DNA of 64,000 nt from Uranotaenia lowii (lineage: Eukaryota > Arthropoda > Insecta > Diptera > Culicidae): NCBI RefSeq assembly GCF_029784155.1, contig NC_073691.1, positions 57,894,217 to 57,958,216 on the forward strand, given 5' to 3'. Position numbers and translations under genes: made by a program. Shown one piece after another: positions 12,006 through 23,627 of this stretch (position 1 is its first letter; each line of letters opens with the position of its first letter). The notes beneath the pieces were generated by a model. The model did not search any database. It was not told the DNA's origin and saw nothing but the letters and a program-made list of their open reading frames with translations.

Positions 12006-14430
12006 TTGTTCAAAAATATTTTTTTCCTCTTTTTTTCTTAAAATTTTTTCTTCTTAAAATTTTAATATTTTGTATTCGAACCACGGAATAAGAAAATTGT
12101 CAAAAACACAGTATGGTATTCGGAAACCTTGCAAGCTTCATTATCAAATCTATATTGACTGTTCATAATTTTTTTTTTAATTTTTCAACTTTTTTTTCGT
12201 TTCAGGTACGTCTCAACATTGACCATTCAATCGTGTCTTATTTTTTAACCCTTTTTTGGTGCAGTAAAATCGGTCAAAAAACACAACATCATATTGTAAG
12301 TTTACTATAATATTGTGTGATTTTTCAGATTTATGATTTATTATATTTTTATTAATTGTAAAACCTGTTGCCCAAATCGATGAATTCATCAGAATTGATC
12401 AGTTTTACAAGAAATTTTTCATAGCTGGAGTAGATCACTAGGTGTAGATATAAGAAAAAAACACCTTAATTCACCAAACAATAGAATAATTATTGAATTA
12501 ATTTTAAGGTTGGTGCTGCTATCATAATTCATCTTCAAGAAAGAAAAGTCTTCTGAAGAGCCAGCTCAACACCAAAACACTTCATATATGAGTGTTAAAC
12601 TTTGTCTCTTTTATAAAGTTTTAATTAAGACCTGTTTTGTCCCCTTCCTTCGTTTTTTTCTTTTTCTTGTTCCGGCCTTGACTTAAACGTGTATATTATG
12701 ATACTCACTTCACTTATAATCTTTTAAAATTGTTTTAAAATGAAGAAACTGTATCAGAATTAATTGACGAAAGCCAGTCCAACTTCAGTCACAATTCCTT
12801 TTTTATTGTGTTGACTCAACAGTAAAACATCCGCATTTGAAAAAAAAACCTGCTGTCACCTATCTCAACCAGCAGGTTCACGCCTTGGGGGCATCCAAAA
12901 TCGAAAGTTCCTCAATAAAACAACAAAAAACAAACAGAAACACCGATGTATTCTCAATGTCAATATGACGGCGCCCCGGTCGCCACGATTCATTGGTTCG
13001 GTTTCCGTTTTCCTCAATGTATGTGGCTGCTCTCTTCCTGGTTCGATTCGGATCAATTAAAATAATTTTGCCACTTCAACCGGCCGGCCATCATCATTCA
13101 TATGGAAGTCAACCCAGAGACCCAGAGAACCTGGTTTTGGAAGACACTTTTTTTGGGGGAAAGAAAAACAAAAACAGTGTGATTTAAGTGTCGATCAGCG
13201 TACGTTTTTTGTTTGGTATCGATATGATTTTTATGTTATTCGAGAGTGGAGTTGTTAACTGAAAATAATTTTCAATATTAAAAATGAATTCAAAAACCGT
13301 TTATCCTCAAGGTCGTCATTGAAAGCTGTTGCAAGTTTGCCACAAATCGATTTCTCAGGCTTAAAAAAAATTAATAACAACTTGAAGTCGTCATCGGATG
13401 ATGAATTGACTCCCACAAAGTCAAAACCTAAAGCGCCACCACCTTGTTGAGGTGGTTCGTCTAAACGCCAAATTAATGAAAAAAATAAACAAAACCTAGG
13501 TCCAAACAACAAAGATTTTCCGCCTAATCGAGCGTGGTGATAAATCTTTCATTAGTCTCGCCGCCACACCATCTTAACGGTGTTTGGTTTCGGTTTGTTG
13601 AAATAGTTGAGACACTTCTGCCTTTTTTGTTTGTTTGTTTTTTTTTACTTTGACGAGCTAACTCGAATTTGTGATTTGATTTTTGCTCGATACGGTTCCT
13701 AAGTATAATTTAGTGTTTTTCAAGGTTTAATCAGTTCATTATTTTGTCTTTTCGGATGTCTCACTCGACAAAATTTCCTGTGAGAAATTTTTTGGGAATT
13801 GTTAAAAATTGTTAGAAATTGTTAAAAATTCCTCACCAGACAAGCGGCCTCGTTTACCCATTACATAGTTACTCGAGTCGAGTGACAGACCAACATTGGA
13901 AGGTGACAGAACCTTCGATTTGATATGTGTTGTTGTCGCGTGTTTCACATTCAAAATGTGTGACCACACACGCACGCACAAATTAGAAACCGTGACACCG
14001 TGGCGAGTCGTTGATTGCTTAATCGTGGCGTCAACGACGACGGACGGGGCTTCTTGAAGCATGCGATTTAATCATGTCCACTAATTAGTCGATCCGGGGA
14101 GGTGGGCTTTTTAATTTGTCATTAGATAGCAGGGAAGGGGTTAATTATTTGAAACAAGTTAAAAAAACGTTTATGAAATCAATGTTTCATATACTAAAAC
14201 TTCAAAGCTTTGGGCGCTGTAAAAGTTGTGTAACATAACTGGTATGTTTCGATTCTTCAAGTAGTAGGTACGTTATGGGCGTGAGTATGCAAATAGCATT
14301 ACAAAATTCAGATTAAAAATTCGAAAAAAAAAACATTTTTTAGACATTTATCTTACAGAAAGTAATATATGTATGTACATGTTTTTACTTTTCTGTAATC
14401 ATTATTGGACATTATTTCTCACATTAATGA
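12006..14430. other. No gene seen; AT-rich DNA, then a balanced-composition island
   Basis: 12006-12840 is AT-rich with no recognisable content. 12850-14110 has more balanced composition and no repeats apart from a small tandem triplet at 13798. No exon or protein family could be recognised. Confidence 0.45.
13798..13830. repeat. Three tandem copies of TTGTTAAAAA-type decamer
   Basis: ATTGTTAAAA, ATTGTTAGAA and ATTGTTAAAA follow each other at 11-bp steps. A small local repeat with no evident function. Confidence 0.75.
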
Positions 14431-14949
14431 TTCTTTTAGTGATGGTTTCTTCGAAATATAAACACAGCACTCGGTACAATGCCAGTCCGACATAGAATCT
14501 TATACCGATAATTACACCTCCAAGGAAGTTCATCATTGGAGTAGAGTCTGATTTGTGGGTCCACGGTGCCAGTCGTGCGTTTGTTACCCTTCTGGATCAA
14601 AACTTCCTCTCTTGAAAGATACTCCCGTGTGAGCTTACGTCCTAGCCACACGTTAAAAAATATTTGGTTCTTCGAGCCGGATCTTGGAGTAGCTTTTGGC
14701 GTGGCTGACAACGCACCGAACGTATCGCGTGTTCTCCGTACACACAAGTGTTGTGCTCTATCGTTGTTGCCTTCGAAAAATCACGCCGTGCTTTATCGGG
14801 GATCCTACCATCATCACGATCATAGTACGTGCGTGAATCGTCCAAAGTAACTAATACAGTATGACCCATAAAAAATGCGAAAATCTGTCATCAAGGTTAA
14901 AAAACACTTTTCTTGATATTAACAAGATTGAATTTTTTTTTTATTAATT
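14431..14949. other. No supportable gene; balanced-composition stretch
   Basis: Open frames of about 75-100 codons exist on both strands here. They overlap one another and match no family I recognise. The stretch lies directly downstream of the dead transposase on the minus strand. Confidence 0.35.
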
Positions 14950-15755
14950 CAGGCATGTACTTTCGTTCTCAACTACTCTCTCCAGGCGAGATTATAATCG
15001 GGAACTTACTTTCTCAATAGAAGCATCTGACATTGAAGCTCAGAGATGAAAGCGTCTAGAGAATCGACACTTGTCACTTGGGTAAGAGGCTTCTCATGCT
15101 TTCGCTTGACCATACGCCCATATCAAATAGTCGAGGGTTTCGAATATGGACTGTTTGGAGGCCAAAGATTCTACAGTTAAAACTTCATATTCTCCGCAGG
15201 ACAGGTTAGGGTCCGTCCCGAGGTAAGGTAACATTCTCGGGTTCACCGGAGTTTGTTCGAATCCACGGAAGTAGCTGATTCTTCAAAATGTCTATGTAGA
15301 CTCCAGATTTTTACTACAGTTTTTACGAGAACAGGAGACATCTTCAATCCATTTGAAGCAACTGCTTCAAATACTCTGACTCCGGCAGGAAAACTGATAG
15401 TAAACTTGAATTTCACATTCCTGGAAGATTTTTAGCCTTCACGGGTGAAATATACCGGTCCAAATCATTGAAAAATGTTTCTCGTTTGAGGACACGATGA
15501 TCAGCTGTCTTTTTTTTTAACTTAGACAGAAATCGCTTCGAGTGCTCAATTCGCAGTGCTTTAATTCGTTCTGTTATCTAACGGCACTTTGCTCCTGCCT
15601 TTGATGATGCATTTAAGTCATCTTTGACCAATCTTTGCATCGGAGAATCCGAGATATTCGCTTCCTTAGCCAGCCTCGGGATTGATCTTGGTAAATTCCG
15701 CTTTAATTTTGTCTTGACCAATTTTACCACTTTGACAGAATTCCAATATCCGGCT
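14950..15755 (-). pseudogene. Decayed IS630/Tc1/mariner-type transposase
   Basis: Read on the minus strand, three frames join into one family-like protein broken by stops and frameshifts. The N-terminal part has a helix-turn-helix-like stretch, PRLAKEANISDSPMQRLVK, then ITERIKALRIEHSKRFL and RYISPVKAKN, with an in-frame stop at about 33 residues. A shifted frame reads FPAGVRVFEAVASNGLKMSP. A further shift gives VYIDILKNQLLPWIRTN and LPRDGP, the worn equivalent of the family's QDGAP segment that holds the second catalytic Asp. Weaker matches to the PPNSPDLNPLDY and RLExVVEN segments follow. These segments belong to DDE transposases of the Tc1/mariner group. At least two frameshifts and several stops make it non-functional. 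TIRs were not found. Confidence 0.85.
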
Positions 15756-16690
15756 TCCGTAGATATGGTCCATCAAGGAGAGAACCTTTTAACGTGGCAA
15801 AAAGTCGCTAAGTTGTTCGAATACTCGGAGAAAATGCAGATTGACATACCACCTTTAAAAACTCGTCTAAAATTCTGTGTTCCGTATTTTATGAATCTAA
15901 TGATGCTTTAAAGGAAACAGAAATTTAACATCTTTTTTTAAATACAAGATGAATAATATCAGCCAAAATTGAACAGGTACCTACCTGCATAACTAAATCT
16001 TGAACATTTTTTAATAATTTTTTTTTATCGATTTGCACTTTTCCACCGATCATTCTTACAAACAGAGACATCATTTGTTTCCCTTTTTTTATAAGAAACG
16101 AAAATTCAGGAGGTCTTTCTGTGATTCGAAAAAGGTATGAACCCTTTTCTATGAAAAACTCTGTTTTGTTTGTACGGAATTATGGAGCTAAATCTCTGCG
16201 AAAACTTCAAGTGAGAAAAACATATTTTTTGGAAAACACTGTCTTCCCAGCGAACAATATTGAAAATTTGTAGACTTAAAAAATCCTTTCTGTGCCCTTT
16301 TCGAAAAGCTTTTTCACAATTCAATTTTTTTCCCAAAAACTGTTTTATTAATATGAAATTTCACTGTATTCAATTTCACAGATTTCTAAGCAAACTTCGT
16401 CAAAGTTTCAGTTTAAATTTATGATTTTTTTTACAGATTTTCTGGATGTTCATGAATTAAATTTAGATGCCATGGGGATAGGCTTTTTACAGCTAATTCA
16501 TGAAAATCGTATGACTATAGTAATGTTGCATAAGCATAAGCATAGAGAAGAAGAAGATATTAAGATAATAGTTTGATTTATTCCTTGAAGCTGAAAGTAA
16601 AGCTTCGTGACGTCACAATGTTTTGCAAAATCGTGGTTCAAAATAATGGCGCGTTGTGACGTCACGAAACTAAATCGCTGTAAAATAAAT
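15756..16690. other. No gene seen; AT-rich
   Basis: Apart from a possible N-terminal remainder of the transposase near 15756-15910 and the TGACGTCA pair at 16604-16668, nothing recognisable is present. Confidence 0.45.
16604..16668. repeat. Inverted pair of 15-mers containing TGACGTCA
   Basis: TTCGTGACGTCACAA (16604-16618) and TTGTGACGTCACGAA (16654-16668) are exact reverse complements 35 bp apart. Each holds the octamer TGACGTCA, the consensus CRE bound by bZIP factors. It may be a regulatory pair or just subterminal repeats of an unrecognised element. The sequence does not decide this. Confidence 0.55.
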
Positions 16691-16699
16691 TGAAATCAA

Positions 16700-17800
16700 A
16701 ATCTATATATATAAAAATGGATTTCTGCCTGTCTGTCTGTCTGTTCCCTATAGACTCGGAAACTACTGAATCGATTTTCGTGAAACTTGGCAGTTGGGGG
16801 TAATGGAGGTAGGGCTCTCTCATGAAGGGAGGGAGGGGCCTCCCAAATAAAAGACAATTTATTGCATAACTCGATAATCAATCAAGCAAATAGTATCAAA
16901 TTTGGCATGGGGTGGTATTTGGGAACGAGAAATATTTCCATGAATATAAGGTACCCCTCCCTCCTCTCAATGGGGTGATAGGCATGGGGAGAGGGGCTAC
17001 CTTACAATTTTTCATAGAACTCGAAAACTAATCAAGATATGGGATCCAAATTTGGCATGGGAAGGTATTTGGATACGAAAAATATTTCAATGATTATTTG
17101 AGACCCCTCCCTCATTCCAGTAGAAAAGGGGAGGGGGCCTCTTTCATAGTTGTTTACATAGGTCAAAAACTAATTAAGCAAATAGAACCAAATTTGGTAT
17201 GGGAGGGTATTTGGATACGAAAAATATTTCTATGATTATTTGAAACCCCTCCCTCTTTCCAGTAGGGAGATGTAAAGGGGGGAGGGGGCCTCTTTTACAA
17301 TTTTTTACATAACTCAAAAACTTATTAAGCAAATTTGGCATGAAACGATATTTGGGTACGAGAAATGCTTCTATCAATATTTGGTATCCCTCATTCCTTC
17401 AAAGAGGTGGATGAAAAGGTGGAGGAGAGGTCTCCATAACAATTTTCAGTATAATTGGAGAGCTGATCGAGCAAATGGGACCATATTTGACATGTGAGGG
17501 TATTTTGATACGAGAAATGTTTATATTATAAATTTAAGTCCCACCTATTTTTCAGCGGAAATATATAAAGAGGGAAAGGAGGGCTTCCATACAATTTTTT
17601 TGCATAACTCGAGAATTCATCGAGCAAATGAAACCAAATTTGGCATCAAAAAGAATTTGAGTACGAAAAATATTTTTATGAATATTCAGTTCTCACCCAT
17701 TCATTCAATGAAGAGAACTACGCAAATAAAACCAAATTTGGCATGAGATGGTATTTCAATACGAGAAACTTTTCTATGTGAAACAATTCCTTTCTGGCAG
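16700..17800 (+). repeat. Tandem array of ~145-bp units (CAAATTTGGCATG)
   Basis: The array opens with TATATATATAAAAATGG and a short CTGT run, then GACTCGGAAACTACTGAATC. The landmark (C)CAAATTTGGCATG or a close variant recurs near 16894, 17047, 17190, 17331, 17482, 17637 and 17732. This gives roughly 140-150 bp steps and one short step. Each unit also carries TATTTGG(A/G)(T/A)ACGA(A/G)AAATATTT and CCCCTCCCTC. Unit divergence is high, so the array is old. An element with the CTGTCTGTCTGT...CTCGGAAACTACTGAA motif is familiar from many arthropods, but I cannot name its class with certainty. Confidence 0.85.
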
Positions 17801-17837
17801 TTGGAGAATAGAATTGGGAACTCAGGAAGGGAAGAGG

Positions 17838-17877
17838 CAGGGGCGGTCCTATGGCTGGCTCTTGGGGGGGGGGGGGG
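17838..17877 (+). mobile_element. Possible left end of a hAT-like element
   Basis: CAGGGGCGGTCCTATGG followed by GGCTC and a 14-G run resembles the left end at 30363 (CAGGGCCGTAGGAA, then GACTC and eight Gs). No matching right end or target duplication was found, so this may be a solitary terminal fragment. The G run could form a quadruplex. Confidence 0.3.
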
Positions 17878-18529
17878 TGATTTTCCATTCCATTTTTTTG
17901 TTGCAAATGAGTCTACAATATTAGCTCCACACTGCTCCTCCTTTCCCCATGAATTTCACTGAACAACATGTATTTATTAAAGTATGAAACAAGAGATGAA
18001 TAATGAAGCGAATCTATAATATTCACTGCGAAAAAATGTTGATAATTTTTTTTTACTTGTAGGTATATGTGGTATTTTCAAATTGTCACTTTAAGAGCTC
18101 TTTCTCGTTATAAATGTGATTTTTTCAAACGAACGTTTTTGAGAGATGAAAATGTAGTAAAAAAATTTTCAAGCTATCTCCATTTTTTCCTGAGATTCTA
18201 AATATTAGCGCTCTGATATTTTACAATTTGTCGAAGTATTTTACTTTTCACCGATAAGGCTGATAAACTTATTAACAAACATAACTAACGGGCATGAAAT
18301 TCTTCATTAGGTTATTTTACTGAATCGTGATTTGGAAATTTAGTATAATTATTTTCAAATTTGGAAACACAATATATAAAATCAACACTTTAAATATAAA
18401 TTTAGTAGAAAAACCAACTATCAAAATCAGTTTCTGAACATGAAGCTTCTGGAACCTTATTTTAATTTGATTTGCTCTTGAATTTAAAGTTATCATTCAA
18501 AACTTTCAATTTTAACTGTACTACAACAA
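17878..18529. other. No gene seen; AT-rich
   Basis: No repeats, motifs or convincing open frames were recognised between the 145-bp array and the LINE fragment. Confidence 0.5.
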
Positions 18530-19117
18530 ATGAATCATACAAAAAGTGATTATTGCCATATAAAAAACCTAGAAAAAAGAATTTCTCCTCTTTGCGGTGT
18601 CCTCTGGAGACTACGACGTTTTGTGCCTCAACATGTCTTGTTGAAATTCTATTACGCTTTTATCCATTCAATTTTACACTACCTTATCTCAGTTTGGGGT
18701 CGAGCATCTCAATCACATTTACAAAAGCTGCAATCCTTGCAAAACAGATGTCTAAAAAATATTTACAACCTCCCTATTTTACATCCAACCAAACTTGTTT
18801 ACTCCTCCAGTGCTCATAACATCTTACCATTAGTAGACCTTCGTGACTTCCAAACTATCATGTATGTTTTTGACAATATGCACTCATCAAATACCATCCA
18901 AAATATCAACTTTAGAGCTGCAATAAGAACACACAATACTCGTCATTTAAATTATTTACAACGCTGTCGGTCATTTACAACTTTAGGACAGAAAAGAATT
19001 TCTTTCATCGGACCAACCAAATATAATAACTTACCCAATGATCTGAAAGAAACAAATCGTCGATCCATATTCAAAAACAAACTGCTTCAAATGTTTAAAG
19101 AAAAAATAAGTCGTTAA
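18530..19117 (+). pseudogene. LINE ORF2 C-terminal fragment (post-RT region), 195 codons open
   Basis: The frame is open for 195 codons to a natural stop. It corresponds to the region after the reverse transcriptase catalytic core. Recognisable blocks are FYYAFIHSILHYLISVWGRA at about residues 40-59, LQKLQSLQNRCLKNIYNLP at about 64-82 and LGQKRISFIGPTKYNNLP at about 152-169, ending in a basic FKNKLLQMFKEKISR tail. These blocks are characteristic of LINE ORF2 proteins of the Jockey/CR1-like type. The endonuclease and the RT catalytic YxDD box are missing, so it cannot work alone. The ATG at 18530 is probably fortuitous because the family-like sequence begins around residue 10. The lack of stops suggests a fairly recent insertion. 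Confidence 0.87.
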
Positions 19118-19527
19118 ACAAGTCGAACAAAGCTAGCTTTAAGTGTAAAGATTTATAATTTTGTAGCGTTAATTTTTTATAATTTTTTACTTGAAGTGTT
19201 AGTTTTTTTTTAATTTAGTATAGTTTTATTGTATAATTAGTTTAACTTTGTTTCAACATGAATCTCTTCAAAGGAAACTTTTTCCATTGAGATTCATAGT
19301 CTAAATTAGTGTAAATAATATTCATCACATTTCCTCGCAATTAATTAAATAATTTTTGTGTTCTCAGCATGAGTAGATTTTGCTCGCGTATTAATTTTTC
19401 TTTTTCAATTGCTGCCAGACGTGCTGAGAACAGTAGCGTCCATTACCAGGGGGCTCAAATGAGCCTTTTGGTGTGGGGGAGTGTGGTGGGCCGCTACAAA
19501 AAAAAAATTAAAAAAAAAAAAAAAAAA
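18530..19527 (+). mobile_element. 5'-truncated non-LTR retrotransposon (LINE) with poly-A tail
   Basis: A LINE-type ORF2 C-terminus (18530-19117) is followed by about 380 bp of 3' UTR and an A-rich tail at 19498-19527. Just upstream of the tail lies a small hairpin, GGCTC-AAAT-GAGCC (19452-19465). Hairpins near the 3' end can serve as the RT recognition signal in some LINEs. Truncation at the 5' end with a retained tail is typical of incomplete target-primed reverse transcription. The 5' junction is uncertain to about 20 bp and no target duplication was found. Confidence 0.9.
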
Positions 19528-21296
19528 TCTTTTTTATTGTTCATGAAGTTACCTTCACATAATTCCTAATTTTTTAAATAATTTTGAATTATAAAAAAAA
19601 TTATGAAATGAAGTGTTAATTCTGAATGTTAATACTTTTCTTTCGTGAAGAGTCTCAATCATTTGCAATTGAAATAGCCAAGCCTTCAGATTCAGAATAC
19701 CATACCTTAAGCTAAATTTTAACTTAAATTTAAATATTATTGTGTAGATGAGCTGAAAGCAGTATCGATGGCATAATTGCTGTAGATCTTGAAATCCAGG
19801 AGTGTGAGTTAAAAATCAATTAAAGAACTTCTGACTGTTTAGCATGATATAGAAAGCTTTGTTGTAAAAAAAAATAGTGGAATGATAAGGGGATAGTTTT
19901 AATTCACAAGAAAAAAATTAAAACCGAGGCAAACTGATTTTGAAGATTTTTGAGTCTCAAACTATCAGATTTTGTCTCTCCCTTGTTATTTTCTGGTATT
20001 TAGTTATTTTAAACTTAGCATATGTAAATATGTAAAATCTTTTCATTATCCTTTATTCATTCAACGATACAGATTAGAGGGAAGAATGCCAAAAAGTAAC
20101 AAGTTCCCGGAAAAAAACAATGCAGATTTCGTCTAGATAATCTTCCTATTTTACAAAATGGGGAAAGATACTTATTTCTATTTTTTTTCTCATGGTAAAT
20201 TACTCAGTCTTCATGAAAATTGAACATTTAGTTAAAACATGTTTTTCTAAATCTTTTTGATATTTAACACTTTTGCTAAAAAGTGCACAAATCTTTTCTA
20301 TAACCTTGTATTTTCAAAATTTATATCGGAAACAAGAGCTGATAAAAAAAATTACAAATTTGCATTTAGTGCTCCTAAATAAGTCGAAATCAGTTTTCAA
20401 ATTCTTTGCACCTCGGAAAATGTGAATTTTGTTTCCTTGTGTTATAGTTTTGAATCCAGATTTTGGGTTCTGGAGATGAATTTGAATGTCTATCGTCAAA
20501 ACTAATTCCTTCATTTTGAAACAGCTTTTATAAATACTTTTTTGTTCCTTTTTGGCTCTTAAAACTCATTTGCGTAGAACGCAAAAGTCATAACAAGTAA
20601 TCTCTTTTTGCGATTTATTGCTGCTGAAATCTCTTGAGAAGATTTTTTAAATTTAAACTCTTACTATGGATATTTTATATTCGATTACTGTTTGGCAGTT
20701 CTTGTATTTCTTTCATGGTCATCCATAATATGAACGTTTGATGTGATACATTTGAAACTGAATTAAATAAAATCAGATCTGAAATTTAAATTTTTGATGT
20801 TTATGAATAACATTCTTTCATATAAAAAAATTGTTATCAAATTGTTATTCTAAATGTGACAAAAGTTTCATCCGATGCCCTCAAAGCCAAAGGGGTATAG
20901 GTGCAAAAATGATCGTATGATATAAAAACATATCAGAATAGATATTAAATGTTTAAAACACAGAATCATTGAAAAAGGTCAGATAAGGAATCCAAATGAG
21001 TTTAGTACCTTAAAACAAAGATCCTGAGTTCTCAAAGTTCAGAAAAACCATGCAACTGAAGAAACAACAAAATAGGGAAAAGGGTTAAGAGTTTAAAAAC
21101 CAACAAACATTTCAATAATAATGATTTAAAAGTTAAAAGTTATAATAAAACCTGGCGTTAATCCGTATACTACCCGTAGAAAATTCAAAAATGTTCATCT
21201 TTTAGCTCTTAGCACTGTAAGCCAGTTTTGGCAAAATTAGCAGCTAGTTTAGTACAGTAACCATTACTTGGAAAGTAAACGCAATAATAAATATTA
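19528..21296. other. No gene seen; AT-rich
   Basis: About 1.8 kb with frequent stops in all frames and no recognised repeats or motifs. Confidence 0.5.
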
Positions 21297-21435
21297 TTAC
21301 ACGTAGATTTTTTTACACGGTTTTTTTTACACGGTTTTTAGACACGGTTTTTTTACACGGCTTTTTTACACGGTTTTCGGGAATCAACACGGTTTTTTTA
21401 CACGGTTTTCGCGAATGAACACGGTTTTTGAGAGA
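21297..21435 (+). repeat. ACACGGTTTTTT tandem block, left
   Basis: About eight copies of (T)ACACGGTTTTTT occur, some extended to GGTTTTCG(G/C)GAAT(C/G)AACACGG. A shorter block in the same orientation at 23560-23626 flanks the other side of the GAGACAT array. A related ACGCGGTTT block is at 51405. Confidence 0.85.
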
Positions 21436-21510
21436 AAATAAGTCCTTTTCAAAGGAAAACACTTAGAATCTTTTTGAAGTTGGGAAAATCTTAGCTCTGA
21501 GACTAAGAAC

Positions 21511-22820
21511 GTGAAACATGAGACCCTTGAGACCTGAGACATGAGACTTGAGACCTGGGACCTGAAACAATAGACCTGAGACCAAACCTGAAATATGAGA
21601 CCTGAGATCTCAGACACGAGACATGAGACATTAGACCTGAGACATGAGACCTGAGACCTGAGGCTTGAGACATCAGACCTGAGACATGAGACCTGAAAGA
21701 TGAGACATGAGACCTCAGACACGAGACACGAGACACGAGACATGAGACTTGAGACATAAGACATGAGACCTGAGACCTGAGACATAAGAGCTGAGACATT
21801 AGATCTGAGACATTAGACCTGAGACATGAGACCTGAGACATGAGACATGAGACATGAGACATTAGACATGAGACATGAGACATGAGACATTAGACATTAG
21901 ACATGAGAACTGAGACATGAGATATGAGACATGAGACCTGAGACATGAGACTATAGACATGAGACCTGAGACATGAGACATGAGACATGAGACCTGAGAC
22001 ATGAGACATTAGACATTAGACATTAGACATAAGACCTGAGACATGAGATATGAGACATGAGACTTGAGACATGAGACATTAGACCTGAGACATGAGACAT
22101 TAGACCTGAGACTTGAGACATGAGACCTGAGACATGAGACATGAGACATGAGACATGAGACATGAGACATGAGACATGAGACATGAGACATGAGACATGA
22201 GACATGAGACATGAGACATGAGACATGAGACATGAGACATGAGACATGAGACATGAGACATGAGACATGAGACATGAGACATGAGACATGAGACATGAGA
22301 CATGAGACATGAGACATGAGACATGAGACATGAGACATGAGACATGAGACATGAGACATGAGACATGAGACATGTGACATGAGACATGAAACATGAGACA
22401 TGAGACATGAGACATGAGACATGAGACATGAGAAATAAGATTTGAGACATTAGACATGAGACATGAGACATGAGACATGAGACATAAGACATGAGACATG
22501 AGACATGAGACATGTGACATGAGACATGAGACATGAGACATGAGACATGAGAAATAAGATTTGAGACATGAGACATGAGACATGAGACATTAGACATTAG
22601 ACATGAGACATGAGACTTGAGACATTAGATCTGAGACATGAGACATTAGACATTAGACATTAGACATGAGACTTGAGACATGAGACATGAGACAAGAGAC
22701 CTGAGACATGAGACTTGAGACATGAGACCTGAGACATGAGACATGAGACATTAGACTTGAGACTTGAGACCTGAGACATGAGACATTAGACCTGAGACAT
22801 TAGACCTGAAACATTAGACC
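21511..22820 (+). repeat. 7-bp satellite (GAGACAT)n, left half
   Basis: Heptamers GAGACAT, GAGACCT, GAGACTT and TAGACAT fill about 1.3 kb. A nearly pure GAGACAT run lies at about 22135-22370, and the edges are more mixed. On the complement strand all three frames read MSHVSCL repeatedly, because 7 is coprime to 3. Those open frames are not evidence of coding. Confidence 0.97.
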
Positions 22821-22824
22821 CATG

Positions 22825-23535
22825 CCTTATGTCTAATGTCTAATGTCTAATGTCTAATGTCTAATGTCTAATGTCTAATGTCTAATGTCTAATGTCTAAT
22901 GTCTAATGTCTAATGTCTGATGTCTAATGTCTAATGTCTCATGTCTCAGGTCTCAAGTCTCATGTCTCATGTCTCATGTCTAATGTTTAATGTCTCATGT
23001 CTCATGTCTCATGTCGCAGGTCTCAAGTCTCAAGTCTCGAGTCTCATGTCTCATTTCTCATGTCTCATGTCTCATGTCTCATGTCTAATGTCTCATGTCT
23101 AATGTCTAATGTCTAATGTCTAATGTCTAATGTCTCATGTCTCATGTCTTATGTCTCATGTATCATGTTTAATGTCTAATGTCTCATGTCTCATGTCAAA
23201 TATCTCAGGTCTCATGTCTCAGGTCTCAGGTCTCATGTCTAATGTCTCAGGTCTCATGTTTTGTGTCTCAGGTTTTAGGTCTCAGGTCTCAGGTCTCAGA
23301 TCTCAGGTCTCAGGTATCAGGTGTCATGCCGAAAGTCTCAGGTCTCACGTCTCATTTCTCAGGTCTCATGTCTCAATTGTCAGGTCTCAAGTCTAAGGTA
23401 CCAGTTCGCAAGTCTCAGATCTCAGGTCTCATGTCTTAAGTTTATAGTCTCAAGTTTCAGGTCTCAAGTCTCAGGTCTCAGGTGTCAGGTCTTAGGTCTA
23501 AAGTGTCTAGTTACATGTCTTATCGTTTCAAGTTT
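22825..23535 (-). repeat. 7-bp satellite, right half in inverted orientation
   Basis: From about 22825 the same heptamer appears reverse-complemented (ATGTCTA, ATGTCTC, AGGTCTC). ACATTAGAC at 22811-22819 mirrors GTCTAATGT at 22831-22839, which places the axis near 22825. Next to the axis the right half is almost pure ATGTCTA (about 22829-22940), whereas the left half is mixed. The halves were therefore homogenised separately. The outer ~300 bp is rich in AGGTCTC. Confidence 0.95.
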
Positions 23536-23559
23536 CAAAGCTGCATAAATTTAAAGGTC

Positions 23560-23626
23560 TTTTTTTACACGGTTTTCCGCAATTAGCACGGTTTTTTCAC
23601 ACAGTTTTTTTTTACGCGGTACGTAT
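23560..23626 (+). repeat. ACACGGTTTT block, right
   Basis: TTTACACGGTTTTCCGCAAT, TAGCACGGTTTTTTCAC and TTTACGCGGTACG match the left block at 21297 in the same orientation. The final GTACGTAT (23619-23626) is the left target duplication of the next element. Confidence 0.75.
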
Positions 23627-23627
23627 T

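Noticed and set aside
14436..14869. Minus-strand frames of 75-103 codons
   Set aside because: They overlap each other and a plus-strand frame, match no family I know, and are probably flanking or transposon-derived sequence.
17864..17877. 14-G run as an assembly error
   Set aside because: It follows a plausible hAT-like end and parallels the G runs inside the element at 30363, so I kept it as sequence. Its exact length remains uncertain.
22023..22583. Long open frames reading MSHVSCL in three frames
   Set aside because: A 7-bp unit gives the same heptapeptide in every frame, so openness carries no coding information.
21511..23535. CRISPR-like array
   Set aside because: There are no spacers: the repeat is a continuous 7-bp satellite in eukaryotic DNA.
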